Source: Strigops habroptila (taxonomy: Eukaryota; Chordata; Aves; Psittaciformes; Psittacidae). From it: a stretch of 64,000 bases of DNA. The position numbers and the translations under genes were made by a program. The first letter of the stretch is position 1. Each line of letters starts with the position of its first letter. The notes under the pieces were generated by a model. It saw nothing but the letters and a program-made list of their open reading frames with translations. It was not told the DNA's origin and made no database searches. Of the stretch, positions 10,807 to 53,945 are shown in pieces. Where the stretch lies: positions 99,130,743 through 99,194,742 of the forward strand of contig NC_044278.2 in NCBI RefSeq assembly GCF_004027225.2, read 5' to 3'.

Positions 10807-13800
10807 AAAAACCTCTCTCAGCTAATATATGGAGGAATCACCTTTTTTTTTTTCTTTTTCTCCAAAGGCCTTGTTTGAAAGTTTCACAATGGTTTCAGGA
10901 ATCAGTGAAGCTAAGTCACATCCATTTGCAAATTATCCACACCAGAGAAAGACATTAATACTTCAACTGCAGGATAAAGTGGTCTGATATCCCCAGTTGC
11001 TGGTGGCATTTTTGTCCTCTGGAACGACAAGGGAGCTGAGGACTTCTTGTAGAAATCCCTCTAGCCTGGGATGTTACAAAAGGCAAAGAAATTACCTGTG
11101 GAACTGCAGAGGTGGCACTATATTGTTCTAGCAGTTCTTAATGAAACTACTGCATTGGTTTGAATGCTACAAGTAGCCACCTCTCTCTTAGTAAAAATCA
11201 TAAACTAAATAATAGGGACTACCTAATTTCCATATGCTTGAGATTCTGCTAATGTAAAATGTCTCAAGGCGGTGTATTCTGGAACTTACCTCAAATTGTT
11301 TAAAGGATCTGGATGTCTTTTGAATTACTGATTTTTGCTTTTTATATACATAGAAAATGATTAAAACACAAAAATCTTACCAATATATTAAAAGGAAAAA
11401 TGGATCAAATTATGACAGGGTCATCCTGATACAACACCATGGAAAATAGTAGGTAATAAGGAATTTACAGATTAGTTAAAGCAATGAGCTAATTTGCTGT
11501 CACAATAAATTGTAACAAATAGATACAGTTGGTATAGGTTTGAGGAGATTACAGATGTGTTGAAAGAAATAACAATGGTTTTATAAAAGGCATTTGACTA
11601 ATACTGCATAATATTTTGAAGAAGAAATAACAGTTACATCCATATCAGTATCTCAGAACATAGTTGTTTCAAATGTCCAAAACGTAGTTGTTTTTCTTCT
11701 GGAATCCTGCAGAAATGCTTTTCCATTAGAAACCCCTTGCCAAAGGCTAAAAGCAATGGAGGATACAGCAAGAGGGCACTCTGAGTGTCCCATATTTGCC
11801 CAAGGCAGAATCCCATTTTTCTTATTTTATCTGTCAAAAATGGATTTGTTTCTGAGTTCATAAATTTCTTGTTGATCTGAGATTTCATATATTTTCTTTT
11901 GGAAAAGCCTTTCAGTGAGTCTACTTTGGAGTTATGTTAATGTTTGCTTAGGCTCTTAACCTTTTATTCTTTGAAAAATGTATAGTCTGTATTTTAGTGT
12001 TAATTTTTATGGGAAGTCCAGAAATCTTTTAGCTGTATTGTAGAACAAAGCACTATAAGGAGGAGAACCTTTAATGAAAATATGCTTAAAAGAAATTACT
12101 GCAAACATTGATGTCTGAAAAGAAAAACGGTCTTCAAGAAGGACTGGAGGTTTTATGCACTTATAAGTAGATCCACATTAAACGATTAGAAATGGACATT
12201 TCCAGGAGTTGCAGTCCCACAATGTTGGATTGTCTACAGGCCGGATATAGAGAGATGCTATATTCTTAAAACAAGATTTGAGTTTAATTTAAGTGGTGGC
12301 AATATAAATATAAGTGGTTTACTCTTCAAATCCTGGTTTGCGAGTGGCTGCATCTGTTAATCTGAAAAGGTTCCTACACAAATCCCCAGTTTATTCTAGA
12401 ATTGTTAGTGAAGATGTCTTATTTCTTTTTGCCTCTAGATATAAAAAATGGACTTGGCCTTGGGCTCCTTGTTTTGCCCTGAGCCCAGATCCTGTCAGAT
12501 TCCGCAACTAGAATTTCCACTGTTCCCTTTATCCTCCTTGGTACACTCTAACCTTGAGATTTAATGATTTCTTTGTTTTGTTTTGGCCTGGTTTTTGCTA
12601 GAAAGTTCCTAAGTAGTATAAAGAACAATCCATAACTGAGCTGCCTTGCACACATACATACATGCATGCATACTTATGCTGTAAGTGCCTCTGAAAGGCA
12701 CACTGGTCCCTTCCCACCCCATGGCAAACATGCAGTGACAAAAGGGATTCCAGAAACCTCAGAAAGAGGGAGAGACTTGGAAGAGAGTGGTTAAGCAGTA
12801 GGTTGAAAATGTCCCTGTAGGCAACTTATCTTGAAGAAAAATTGCAGGCAAGCAATCTTTTTTCCAACTTTTTATCCTTATGTACATTCAGAACCCATCC
12901 TTTCACCCTTCCCTCAATTAAGACTGCACTTTGAAGAAAACCATAACCCCTGAGCTCTCTAGTTCTGTATGTGTTGAGTTGTCACATTCATTATGGGCTC
13001 ACATGGAACTTAGAAGGTACTCCTGACTAGTGTACTGGCCAGATCATCCATCAATGGAGAAGGATCAGCATGCCTTGGGACACTAATCCCAGCCTACATG
13101 GAATGCAGTGTACATGAGTACATTACCTATAGCCAGCTCCTGTGCAGGATCCATATTCATTCATTACCTGTCTAGAATTTTACGTCACAGATGAATGCTT
13201 CCCACCTTACATTCTTAAGTGCTGCAGTAGGTGTCTGGCTAGCAGTCTTATCTCCCACAAGATACCTCTTACCATAGAGGGACTTTGCAAGTTAGGGCAT
13301 AAGCCTCTGCAATGAGGCTCTGACAATGGAGGAAGCTATAGCAACACTGATGATATTTTTTACCTCTTTCCAAGGTATCCAGTTTCATGGATCTGAAGCT
13401 AGTATCAATGAACTTCATGAAGGAATGGCCAAGGAGGACCCCTGACCAGCAGAAGCTTTTTCCAGTTGATATTGGTGTCCCATCATGCACAGGTATACAT
13501 AAGGCAGTACACAAGGGGAATGCAAGACTGAGCATGCCAAAAAGCACTAAGGTCTTGACAAGCTGAGCACCTTCTATGTAACTTTTTGCAATACCTGTAG
13601 TCAGAGATCCAAAACAAGGGACAATTTGTGGGTGTCTTGGCTACACCTAGCAACTTGAGCAACTAAAGGTGAAGGCTTGGGAACTGTCCTGTGCTCCTCT
13701 GCACAGTGTAACTGGCATGCCATTAATCTATCATCCTATAAACAACACCCTGAAGTGTGCATGGGCTAGGACAGCTTAAGGGCTGATCCCAGGGAGTCTG

Positions 13801-16800
13801 GCGGCATGGCTAGAGACTGTCATGTCACTTGCTTTAGAGTCAGAGAAGGGCTCTGACCTGTGTTAATTACTAGGAGAATAATACTCCTACATGACCACTG
13901 GTTCTGCATGAATAGACAGCTGAAAGATAGGGTACCCTTTTTGTTTCAGGTTTTTACCTCCTGCAATTCACACTGGGACAGCAAGGAGCTTGGTGGAGAG
14001 ATTTGTATGGGTCTTCTGGAGCCTTGCATATGTGTGTTTTATGCTGAATTTGTTTTAGCTCTCTCTGGCAGTTAGGGGGAGTGAGGGCATGTGATGGATA
14101 CCAAGAGGGACATGGTTGCTGGAGAGAGAAAACCCAAGTTACAGCCTGCTCTTCATGGCAACTAAAAACAAGGGGTCAGAGGCTTTAGCAGAGGAAAGAG
14201 GGAGAGGGAAGGAACATTGCAGGAGCAGAGCTGGGACACTCTGGGCCTATTCGGAAGAAATGGACCAAGTGTTTTGTTGTAGAGGAAATCTGTCCCTCTC
14301 TGACTTTTCTCCAGCCCCGACCCCTTCCCAGAGTCCTGCTGCTTTCCTACTGAAGCAGTTCCTTTTCTCCATTATTACTATTTGAAAAGATGTGCATGCA
14401 GGGACACTGGCCACCAGGCACCTTTTTATTTCCTGCTTGATAGCTCTGTACAAACTAATGTATCTGAACGGCCTTGGGCACTGTATCTGTAGGTGTAACT
14501 GTACAGGGAGACTGAAAGACCACTTTCAATTGTGCTTGCTGCCTTTTCTGGCAATCACTAGTGCTACACAGTGAGAGAAACTAAGTATATCGTTCTTAAA
14601 TTTGCACAGCTATGATACTAGGGTTAGCTTTGCCACAGGGTTTGGTCATTGCAGCATCCTGCCAAGACTAAGCCTCTTCAAAGTATAAACAGACATGAAA
14701 CTTTTAAGTCAATTTCACTAGTGCTAATAGCTTTTATCTGTTTGCAATCTTCTGGCACCAGAGGAGACTTTGTTTTTTTCTATCTAGTTTTGTATATAAA
14801 AGCATATTCTCTGCTTGATATTAAGAATACTAGGCTGAAGGTAGCTTGGCATTGTGGCAACCTTTGGCACACAGAGCCCTGATGCCAATCCTTTAATGAA
14901 TAAAAAGCACTCCAGGCTCCAAAGTTTGAGCATTCTGCAAATGGGGTGCCACTGACAGAGAACTGCTTCTAACTAATGATGCAGAGCAGTAGTGCTGTTT
15001 AGGCATGATGTCACCATAGAGGCACCCATAAACCAAGTCAGTTGTTTGGCAGATTTTCATCTATGTAAATCCCTCTGTAAACTAATTATATGGACACAGC
15101 TTATAAATTTTACAAGAAAGCAATCTCCAGACTTGTTTTTCTTGTTGGTTGCAGATCTTGAAACTTAACTGTAGAATTTGCAAAACCAATCACTGGGGTT
15201 AGAGAGTCTATAAACTGTACTGTATTGCATAGACATGCACATTTCCAGTACATATGTCCTTCTTTAAATACCAGCGTAAGTTTTAGTCCATTCATTTTTA
15301 GTGTTTGCAACTAACATACGCACACACGCACCCCCAAAAGGTTAAATAAAACCAGTCCACAACTAAACTCTTGGAAAATGTGCATAAACTCCAGCTAGAA
15401 GTCTCCAAATGAAATATTTATGTGTACTAGACGTCTTGTATCTGGAAGTGGTTCACTTGCTGTTATCAGAAGTCAGGCCTTCACTCCCTGTGTCTGTTTC
15501 AAATGCTTTTATCACTGGCAGCATGAAGTTTGCTTCAAACATCCTGCTTGCTTTTCAGCAGGGCTGATGCACTATATTAAAACAAGCATTCACCACAACT
15601 GTTGTTCACAGGCAGCATTTTTAGCTCTACAAACACAACCCATGAGGTTCTCTATCTACATAATCATTATTTACCTAAGGCTCTTCCAGTAAATTGAGCC
15701 TAACTAGTCTTTTCTCAGGGTAAAATGCAGCAGCCTTTCTTTTATAGTTGCTCTTGTAGAGAAAGCAGCATCCTCCTCGACAGTGACAGTATCTGGACAA
15801 GGAATAAGCCTTATTGCTGCTGCATCATCCTCCTGGCTTAGCATTGGCTTATAGTCCAATTCTTAACCTAGGACTAACTGGCAGGAACACAGCCGATAAC
15901 TGCGCATTATTTTCATTGTAGGTATGTTTTAGTTGCATCATGTATCCATAATGCTGCATCTTTCTTAGCTGGAAGATTGAGAGTTGAGAGATTGTATTTA
16001 ACTGATTTGGCCAAAGCTGCTTCGTCTTCGACAGGCAGCTCTCAGAGACTCCCTGGAATCAGTAACTCTCATTTCTACAGAGTAGAAAAGGCAAGTCAGC
16101 CCAGTTTTACTTTGTGGTAGAAATGGGGCAACTGAAGCTTTGGAATAGTCTTGTGAAACAAACGAGATCTCTGTATCTTGGGTTTTTTACATTAAGAGAC
16201 CTGGCAACAGACAGGTGTATGCTAACGTAATTAACACAAATTAAAAAACAAACAAACCAATAGAAAAAAAGTCCAAATCCATACCCCAAAACAACAAAGA
16301 AAATTAAATATTCTGGCACAATTGTAACATTTTTCTCTTAAAAAACCACAGAAATTAAATAGAGAGTAAAACGTGACAGTGGTGTTTCTCCACAAAAAGC
16401 TTTATCAAGCTGGTCTATGTGACTATACCAGCCTGTTAATACATTCTCCTTGTCCTGTGCCTTTGTGGAAACTCCATTTTTTTAACTTAAACCATAATAA
16501 AGATGGCATATTATTGTTATTATTATTATTGTTGTTGTTGTTATTACTTGTTTGGGTACCCATAACTATGAATGCCATGCAGTAGGATTTTTTTTTTCTA
16601 TTTTTGTAACCCATGGCCAATTTCTCATACAAAAGTTTGCTTGGGAATAAAACCTTCTAATTTGTGACTAAATCATACTTCATGTAATGCTGACAGACTT
16701 CATGCAAACAACAGTACTAATTAAGATTACAGTAATATTAATTTTTTTGTTTAACTGCAATGGTGCATTTTTTTTAATCAATTCAGTGAATAAAATATGA

Positions 16801-17714
16801 CATTAGGGACGACACTTGCATAATAGTGGAATGGAGGTTGTGACATATCAATAAACTGTTTCACATGCCACCACTAACATCCTCCCATCTCCTTTCTCAT
16901 CTCTCCTCCAGACCAAAACAATCAAGTTAGTTTATCTACAATCAAGTTAGTTTAACTTCAAAAGCTTATATAAACAGATATCTGCTAAAATGTATTCTAA
17001 TAAAGGGTCTCAAATATTGGCTTTAGTTCATTTTGATAATTGTTTAATGAACAGTCCTTCTAAGTGGAAAGGCAATGAGTGGGGCAACAAATTGAAGTGT
17101 TGGTTGTTATTCTGCTTTTTAGTCAATCTGGAGTTTTCTAATTATAGTGAATGCATTTTGCTTACCGTTGCTACCTTAAATTAGACATGTGACATTTAGA
17201 TAACTATCTATCTCCACTTACTTGCTATAACATTTTTAGGGACCTCAGCACTTCCAGAAGGTAATTTATCTCACCTGTTTTGTTCTGCTATGCAGGGAGT
17301 GTAGATATCTAACTTCCAATGCCCCAAGTAAGACGAAGTTAATTCCATTTTATTAGACATTGAAAGATACCCAAAATGGCTTTCATCAGATCTTTGCTTT
17401 CTGAGAGGTCTATTATACAAGATTATCGCCTGTTCACAAGGATCCAAAATATCCCTTACAGGCATGATTTTTCACTTCTGCTGCTCAAAGTGTTTTTAGT
17501 AGCTTCTCTTCATGTACTGACAATGAAAAGAGTTGCAAAACACACTCTGTAACCTCTGTTTTATCTCCTGAGACCCCAGGAAATACAACCACCCAGGCAT
17601 GCATAATTTTTGGCATATACATATGATATAAGAAGGATTTCTTAAAATAATTGTCTGTTTCTAATGATAATGTGGATGTTTTGACAAAAAGTTCATTGAA
17701 ATGAAAAACAATTA
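10807..17714. other. Intergenic sequence downstream of NBEA
   Basis: No supported gene. Reading frames here are short and without domain content. The part 12690-14350 is GC-richer than its flanks but I cannot assign it. Simple repeats lie at 16511-16548, and a duplicated CAATCAAGTTAGTTTA lies near 16919-16955. Confidence 0.6.
16511..16548 (+). repeat. TTA/TTG trinucleotide microsatellite
   Basis: A run of TTATTGTTATTATTATT followed by several GTT units, about 38 bases. Confidence 0.9.
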
Positions 17715-19404
17715 CTGAATTCTTTGCATATTTTATTTTTCTTTTTGATTTCCAACTCACACACATCTGGCATATTTTACATCTTTGCAATAAAACATGG
17801 TTACAATAGCTTAAGGAATTTATATATCCAAAATATTTCACCATGATCTCAAGATGAAATGAACTTGTCTTCCAGATGTTCAATAGTCTCCCAATTCTAA
17901 GCTACAAACTCAAGATATTGCTTACAGACGGGTGATGAATAACTTAAATCATTACACTGATCCCCATGATTTCAGAATCTGATAAATACAAACAACAATG
18001 AAGAAGGAAATTCAGTGCTAAACTTACTAATACAAGGTGGATAACAAATAAGTAATCACATCAATAAATAATGATATGTTTCGGTGCAAAGTGCCAATAC
18101 AAAGAATCCATTATCTTTTTAAATAAATGACTGCAAGTGAGTGTAAATTCTGAGAAAATTACATTCCTGTTACATGCCTCATAGCCCTACCGACACAATA
18201 TGTACATCTATGACAATACAGTCACCAAATATACAAAGAAGAAACATGAATTAAAGTGTATATACCCCTGGGTGTGTAATTTGATCAGTAATGTGCAGAA
18301 AATTATTCCGATAGTTATCATTACGGTATTGTAAAACATGAAGTGCCTTAGTCTGAGTAGCTTCAGGTGAGATTTTCAGAAGAACTGAAAAGAATAACCT
18401 CAATCACCTTTACAATCAAGCTAAGGCTGTCAAATAAACCAAGCTGCTCAGAGGAAAAATAAGGGAAAAAATCACTGGGGGCTTTCTTGCCCATGATTTG
18501 TTAATAATCCAGAAGTATAGTACTTTGCCTGTATTGGGAGTCATCAAGCATTGCAAAGCATTAAACTGAACTTCCCTCTTTGCTCCCTTTCTGTCTAGTC
18601 TTTGAATTTTAAAGGGAGGAATTTAATTTCTGTTGTATAAAGTATAAATATGGCAAATGATGGCTTTTTATCCAAATGCTTCATGAGCAGAACTCCACTT
18701 AAGAGGGGTAAAGTTTAGATTCAAAAAGTAAAAAACACAAAAAGTGTTGGTGGAAATGTCAAAATTACTGTTTGCGCCCAAATTCAACCCTTTAACACAA
18801 GCTGTACCCTTAGGCAGATCTCCAGTTCGATTTGTGTAAATGCACCTGTTCCTTCAAGACATCAGGTTTAAAGTACATGCAAGTTGTAACTCCACAATAA
18901 AATTAAGAAACAGTTTTGTTCTTTATACAAGGTTTTACTTTTACAAAAGTATCCCTTTAAAGTTAAGATGTGCATCTGATGTACAAAGTATCAAACGTAT
19001 TTTTTTATCTCAGCTGGAAAAGAGGCTGGAGATGGGATGCATGTTAGGTTCAAAGCCTAAATATTGAAATAACTGGAATCAAGGTTCCCCAGAATTTTCA
19101 AAAGTCTCTTGTGGCGCATCCTCCTACCTTTTCTCAATAAACAAAGATATATGAAATAATTACCAAAACATCTCCTAATTCATATAATTTACATGATACA
19201 AGCTTGCTTTTCAGCAGCTGGTGTTCAGTTGTGAAAAAACACACAAAGTAAAATGGTTGCTGACTACAATGTACAGCTATTGCTGGGTGTAATGGAATGT
19301 ACAACGGAGGTCAATGCAGACGTGGTTTTCCACCAGAGACTACACCTTTCATTGCAGCACTTGTGCTCTCAGCTTTACCTGGGCTTTCAGTTCTTCATTC
19401 TGCT
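17715..19404 (-). other. NBEA: NBEA 3' untranslated region (probable extent)
   Basis: The sequence after the stop contains no sustained reading frame and no recognisable repeat down to about 17700. The first minus-strand AATAAA after the stop is at 17737-17732, giving a 3'UTR near 1.7 kb. The first several hundred bases agree with what I remember of the mammalian NBEA 3'UTR, which suggests strong conservation. The end point is inferred from the hexamer only. Confidence 0.55.
17732..17737 (-). promoter_or_regulatory. Candidate NBEA polyadenylation signal AATAAA
   Basis: The plus-strand tttatt at 17732-17737 reads AATAAA on the minus strand. It is the first canonical hexamer after the NBEA stop and is followed on that strand by a T-rich stretch. 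Another AATAAA lies at 17354-17349, so a longer form is possible. Confidence 0.5.
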
Positions 19405-47342
<27,938 letters not shown>

Positions 47343-48877
47343 TCAAGGAGAGAGGTCAACACACTGTGTGACAGTGCAGGCATATCCCAAGTCAGCCATG
47401 AAAAAAGTCCAGAAAATTCACCCGGTGCTCTCCTCCCAGGCTGCAGACTCATCCAAGTGTTAGTATTTTGTAGCCAAGCTTTGCTTCTCCTTTCAAGCAT
47501 GCTTTAGTTAACCAACTAACCATTCTCATTTCCAGTAACTGGCATTATATGTGAAAATGTTAACCTGTGAGGACATGCAGTTCAGGTCTTGAGAGAGCTT
47601 TGTTTTTGCACTAAAAAGAACATATATACCTTAGTAAAGTCCTTTGTAAGGAGAAAAGTATGAGGATCTCTAATAAAATAAGCCTCTGGAATCTTAAATG
47701 GGAGGGAAAAAAACCAAACTGAGAAACAAAATTCATGTATAAAATATAATAAAAACAAAATACTTACTATTTCAACAACATTAGTAGGCTAAAACAAAAA
47801 AATGACGGAAACAAATCTTGACAGGCACATTGAGACTAATGTATAAATCTTTCCAAGTTGAACACATTCACTGAGTATTTCATGCTTAATTTTATTGCTG
47901 CTTTTTTTTTCTCATGGACTTTCAGGATTCACAGGTTTGAAATGAAAACTTAGCAATTTGAATACATTCTTCAAGACTCAAATCTACTTTCAGAATAAAA
48001 CTGGAGTAATTCGATAAGGAGTAGAATACAGCCCATATGGAGAGATGCTTCCACTACTCAAACAGTTCATAAAAAAAAAATGTATATTTAAGATATTTTC
48101 TTTAAAATGTTGGTAAAAGATTGCTGCTTGTAAAAGAAATATTGTTAAAGAACATGCCTTATTTTTCAGACAGATACTATTTTATTTGACCTTGAAAATT
48201 GAGAATAAAGCTTTCATAGAAAACTAAACTGGCAGATTTCGAAATGCACTGTGCATTATGTACCTATATATTTACTGTTCCCTGCACTACTGATCCTTAA
48301 TATTTTTCTTGTGAGCTTTATGAATTTTTCATTTGCTACCACATAAGAAACATGAAAAAGCACCAGAAACATCACTGTCTTGGTAAATGACATTATTTCT
48401 TTCAGACATAACATGGTAAGAAGCACAATAAATACTTCATGATAAAGAAGAATCCTTTTAATCTATATATTTTGTAATTCCTACAAGCCAATCTGTGTTT
48501 TCCTCCACTTCACAGGATAGATGTAAGAACAGATGTTAGAGAGACATTTCCTCACAGGTCACTAATGTCTACCACTCTTGATGCCCTACATTGACAGGTA
48601 TATAATGGAATACCACAAACAAACATTTGCCAAAAAAGAAACTTAATGCAAAGCCCAGTCAAGCAGCTGAAGGACTTTCAATGGGTTGTAGCCCTAGTGC
48701 ATTTGATGCTGTAATTATCCCAGTACAGGTGATTTCTTGTTTGCTGACTAATTCAGAGTGAACTTCACAGTCCAAGGCAGAGCGTTTCTTGGGATCTGGT
48801 AAGCATCTTGGGTTTTATTAACATTATTTAATGATAAATTAATTTAAAATCATAGAATAATTTTATCCAAAATCAAC

Positions 48878-48922
48878 ATGTGTGTGTGGGCATATGTGTG
48901 TACATGTGTACATGTCTATACA
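48878..48922 (+). repeat. TG-rich imperfect microsatellite
   Basis: A run of CATGTGTGTGTGGGCATATG and further TG and ACATG units. Confidence 0.75.
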
Positions 48923-51319
48923 GCAGCTATCTATGCGTACCACATAAATAGTATCTCTTCACACACAGTGTAGACACCTTCACTCATGTAGACACTTTTT
49001 ATACAGGAACATAGAACTCACATCATGTCAAATCGAAAGTAGTATTTTCTATTTCATTCAGTACTCAAGACTGATCTGCCTGGTAGGGAGAAGGGAAAGG
49101 AATGATACCTGTTCGTGAATTTCATTTTCAAAATGGCAAAGACTAATGCTAACAGTATCAGGCACTGTGTGATATATGCTTCCACCCAGATCTGTCAATA
49201 ATATTTTCAGAAAAGCAATTTCCATTTTTCTTTTTCAAATAATTAACAAGGTTAACTTAATTTTAATTTTTTTTAAGAATTCTCTGTTGAAATAAGAGTG
49301 TGAATTGTATTTGGCAGCAATACTGAACAGAACCCAGATATTCCTTTCCCATCACCCTTACAGTGATCTCTTAAATGATACTTCTGTTTTCTCATAGGCA
49401 CATTGAAATGAATCATTAATTTATTTTTTTTTCAGTGCAGCCCAATTCTAATTTATACATTTACTTTCATGTTGTCTAGTTTTGGCAGATTCTGAGAGTT
49501 TGCCTGTAAATTCTGCACATGTAAACTTTGCTGGCTCTGCCTCCCAGTTCAGGTGGATTTATGATAGTAATAGGGGAAGAGTAAGAGAAGTAGAATACAA
49601 AAGCTTAAAATGTAACTGTCAAAAGCTACTGCTACTTTACAGCTGAAAATATTCTGGTAAATACTCACATACTTCACACACCCATCATTTTAAAACATTT
49701 AAATTAACACCAAGTCCTTCTGTATCCAGAACAAATGCAGAATCAAGACCTTGATATTCTGGGGAATATTGAATATTTTTGCTGGCTTGCACTTAATAAG
49801 ACAACGATCTTTCCCCTGCTGAATGGATAGTAATATTATCTTTCTCTTTCAAAAGTACCTTTTGTACTTTTTTGTACCTTTTGCTCTTAGAAGCAAACAA
49901 TGTTTCTTACAAAATACCTGTAATATTCAGCTATGTACTGAGACTATAGATTGCAAACACCACAGATGTGCACAGCTACAACTAGTATCCCTCTCTGGAG
50001 CTCACATTAAAAAGGATGGAAAAACCTTGTCAAAACTTAACACAGAAGACAAACATAAGCATAGGAAATAAAGCGACTGGCCCAAGGGTATTCCTAATGC
50101 TGCCTCCTATTAGATTACTTATCACAAAATAAAAAGCAGGTACAGAACAGATCTGTGAATAATAATGTAATACATTGATTTGTTTACAAGAGAACTCTGG
50201 CTGTATCCAAAATTAATCTGAAAACTGGTAAATGTACACCACATTTTTTCTTGAATTGTAAATCATCAAAATTCAGATTTATTTAATGGTCTTAAAATTT
50301 TCATTCTAATTAATCAATTCCTTTTCTCCCATGAGATCTTGAGTATTGTGTGCAAAGTGCTATCCCACTCCCTGAGACGCTCATTCTAGTCAATTTTATA
50401 CAAATTTTAATAAAATAAAGTTTATTTGTATTTCACCTTCAAAGGTCCTTCGTATAGAACCAATATAAGGTTGGAATTCAGAGGCTGCCAGATTTAACAC
50501 TTTTGGAACAGCAAAATGGCAATAATATTAGTTTTTGCTTTGTTATAAGGTGTTGCAGAAAAGCTGTTTAGTGGGCTGATTTGAGATTCCCTACTGTTTT
50601 TAATACACATAAAAAGAGATTTGTATTCCAGACACTTCAGGGAGTATCTGTTAGGATCTGATCATGTATTGCAAAAGATAAAATGGGTCTTAGCCTATTA
50701 TCTGATAATCATAGGTCAGAACAAGGAAAGAAAACATATCTGCAAACTTGCTGGCAGTTCAAAGTTTAAAATGAGTAGATCTCACACATCCTAATTTATG
50801 CAATCCAGCAAAACACAACTTCATAGCACTTAATATTGGCCATTTAACAATTACATAGATTTGTATTATATGTTTGCATATATTTTGGTCAAGAAATTAA
50901 TATAGCAAATCATCCAATCTTATGAATGATACTAATCTTAGACACAATGAGCTATATCCTCAATGTATTGTGCTCAAAAGAAATACATTATTGGTTTTCA
51001 ATTTTTATGCTTAAAGATAGCCTGTACATTCACAAGGACACTGGGATGCTCCTCTGCAACCTGGAGGATCCATCTTTAGTGTCAGCTTCCTGTGGAATGA
51101 AGAGTTCAATACATCTGTTTTGCTCATTATGCAGTCTATTGAGGTATTTGCATTTTATTTCTTAATTCTGGTTGAAAGAAATACAAATCTGCCAATAAAC
51201 AATTCAAGCAATGTTTCTCTAGGTGTACAAACTATTTTTAGTGGTCAAAGGCAATGACTCCAACAGCAAGCAGTGTAACTCAACAGAAGTAGAGCTGCAG
51301 AGCAAAAGAGTTGGTCCCA

Positions 51320-51605
51320 GAATAGACTATGATATATTTTTATAGTTGGAAGGGACCTGCAATAATCATCCAGTCCAACTTCGTGACTGCTGATCAAAAT
51401 TTAAGGCATGTTATAAGGGCGTTGTTCAAATGCCTCCTAAACACCGACAGGCTTGGGGCACCAATCACTTCTTCAGGAAGCCTGTTCCAGTGTTTGATCA
51501 CATTCTCGGTGTGATCAAAGAAATGCTTCCTAATGTACAGCCTAAATCTCCCCTGGTGCAGCATTAAAACCATTCCTATGTGTCCTACTGCTGGCAACCA
51601 GAGAG
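51320..51605 (-). mobile_element. CR1 LINE 3' end, older subfamily
   Basis: The minus strand reads a degraded ORF2 C-terminus (FRLYIRKHFFDHTE, VIKHWNRLPEEVIGAPSL, FRRHL) followed by the tail TTGGACTGGATGATTATTGC. It is clearly more diverged than the copies at 39402 and 59162. The 5' limit is uncertain; GC-richer sequence continues to about 51800. Confidence 0.85.
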
Positions 51606-53599
51606 AAGACGAAGCCACCTTCCTCTTGAGGAACCCATGTTTAAACTGTGCCCACTGTTTTCCCACCAGGCTGGCTCTAGTGTGAGCTGCAGACCCCAAC
51701 AGCGGATGAGCTCTGCTAGCTTCACCCCTGGAGCACACTGCTTCTGTGGCTTGTAAGCCAGTTCAGACACTCCAAAACTGCTCTGCAGCATGAATGAAAG
51801 CATGATCAGCAGATTCATTTCAGAAGCATAGACCTAATCTAAATGAAAATGCTAAAACTGACTCATCTGACACATCAAAGAAGTGAAGGTTTTGTTTCCT
51901 CTTTGACATAGCTTTGCAAAAAGGGTAAGCCATGAACCAGTTTATTTTTAACATACTTCTTCTCTTAAAAAGTTTTTTTAAAAATGCAGAAGATATTCAT
52001 GGTCCATTTCATTTGCAAACTCCTTTTGCTGAGAGAGATGCCTGGTGACTACAGAAGAAACATAAAAGCACAAGCACTTTTACTTGGAATTACAGAGGCA
52101 AGAAAGAAATTCCTAAAAACAGACTGCATTGCTGATAGTAACACAATGGTTTTATTCTTACGTGAAGAGGCCTTGTTTTATCCATCTTCACTGATTTCTA
52201 CCATAATCAGTTAAACTTTCTAAAATATGTACGATCTGATTTTCTCTATGGTTTTATTACTTTTTTTTTAATATAGTAACTCTATTTATTACTAATTCCC
52301 ACAATCCTGGTGTGTTTTGTTCCTCTTGTGAACCACATTCAGGTTTTTCTACAATCCATTTTCCCCTGCGCATGGGGGCTGTGTCCAATGAAGAGTGAAA
52401 ATCTGTAGGCATTTGAGAAATATGCACCACAGCAATAGTCATCCAGCTCTGCTTTCCTGAAAGTTTATTTCATTTTTGCATCCAAGTGAACACAGGAATA
52501 TTTTATGTGCTCCCTCACCCATGCAGCCAGCATGCTCAACAGCCCCCAAGCACTGTCTTCTTCAGAGCAAATATGATTGACAGCCCTTTGGTGGGTAGCA
52601 TAAGCAGCTTGAAATGTTACTGTTTTGTACAAGTAGTGTGAGATACTGCTTTTTTATTTGCATCTACAGCTGCTAAGCAGCATCAATATCTTTTTGATAA
52701 GTTAGGTTAAGAGTATTAATTTCCATTTTATTATTGTATGTTTGGAGCAAAGAAGTGCTATAGTTTAAATTCAAGCAATGACTCAACTAGTCTGGAGGCT
52801 TCGAGACAGTCAGTTATTTAATCAGGATACTCAAGGGACTGAAAGATGGGCACATTTCTCCACAGGTCACTATTTTATTAATTTAACAATGGAGTAGGGG
52901 CAACCTTAAGCTTCTTCCCCTCACAGGAGGTATCTCATTGGATCCAGTGTGCAATTAAACGGCTCCCTAGCAGAAGACCGATAGCTCAGAGCTGACCTTC
53001 AGCCTTCTCCCAGAGTCAGCCCACCCCTGAACTTCTTCATTCCCCTGTGAAAGGAAATAGTACTACGAAAGGAATGAGAATGTGAAAGGCAAGATCTCAC
53101 GTTCTCTTTACACGCATGAGTCACATTGGTGACCTTATTTGTCTCAGGGAGCGCTGCCTTTTAGCTTTCACATTTACCTCATTCAGCTGCTAATTGTGAT
53201 ACCTAATTCTTCCCTCTTTCACCTTTATAGTTCTCCCATTCTTGCCCCTGGCAGTCCAATATGCCTTTCATGATGCAAAACAATTTTAAACACTCTGGCA
53301 GCTTAAGCAAGCATTTGGTTAATACACTCCAAATGGAAAATAAATTCAATACATCTCACAAGCAGCAAGAGAGAAGGTAAAGCAAAAATACCACAAAGAT
53401 GGATATCCTGCAGCCAGGGCAGGTTTAGCTGAGAGTGTTCCTTACTCTTTCAGACTTACTCTCATTTGCAAAGATCCTGTGTGCCTGAGCACAAACACTT
53501 CCTCTCTAGCAGCCCAGTCCCCTGAAAATCAGGGAAAACTTCCTTACACTGAAAAGGGCTCATGTCAAAGAGTGAAATCCTCTCCTTCATTCCCCTCTG

Positions 53600-53945
53600 G
53601 AACAGAACAGAATAGAATAATCTCAGTTGGAAGGTACCTACAACGATCATCCAGTCCAACAGCCTGACCACTCCAGGGCTGACCAAAAGTTAAAGCATGT
53701 TTTTAAGGGCATTGTCCAAATGCCTCTTAAACACTGACAAAATTGGTGCATCAGCCACCTGTTCCAGTGTTTGACCACCCTCTCAGTAAAGAATTGTTTC
53801 ATCATGTCTAGTCTAAACCTCCCCTGGCATGGCTTTGAACCATTCCCACACATCCTACCACCAGTTACCAGAGAGAGGAGACAAGACCTCTCTCTCCACT
53901 TCCCCTTTTTAGGAAGTTGTGGAGAGCAATGAAGCCACCTCTTAC
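53600..53945 (-). mobile_element. CR1 LINE 3' end, older subfamily
   Basis: The minus strand shows GRFRLDMMKQFFTERVVKHW and the tail TTGGACTGGATGATCGTTG. A short internal deletion removes part of the LPEEV segment. It resembles the copy at 51320, so both probably derive from the same older subfamily. Confidence 0.85.
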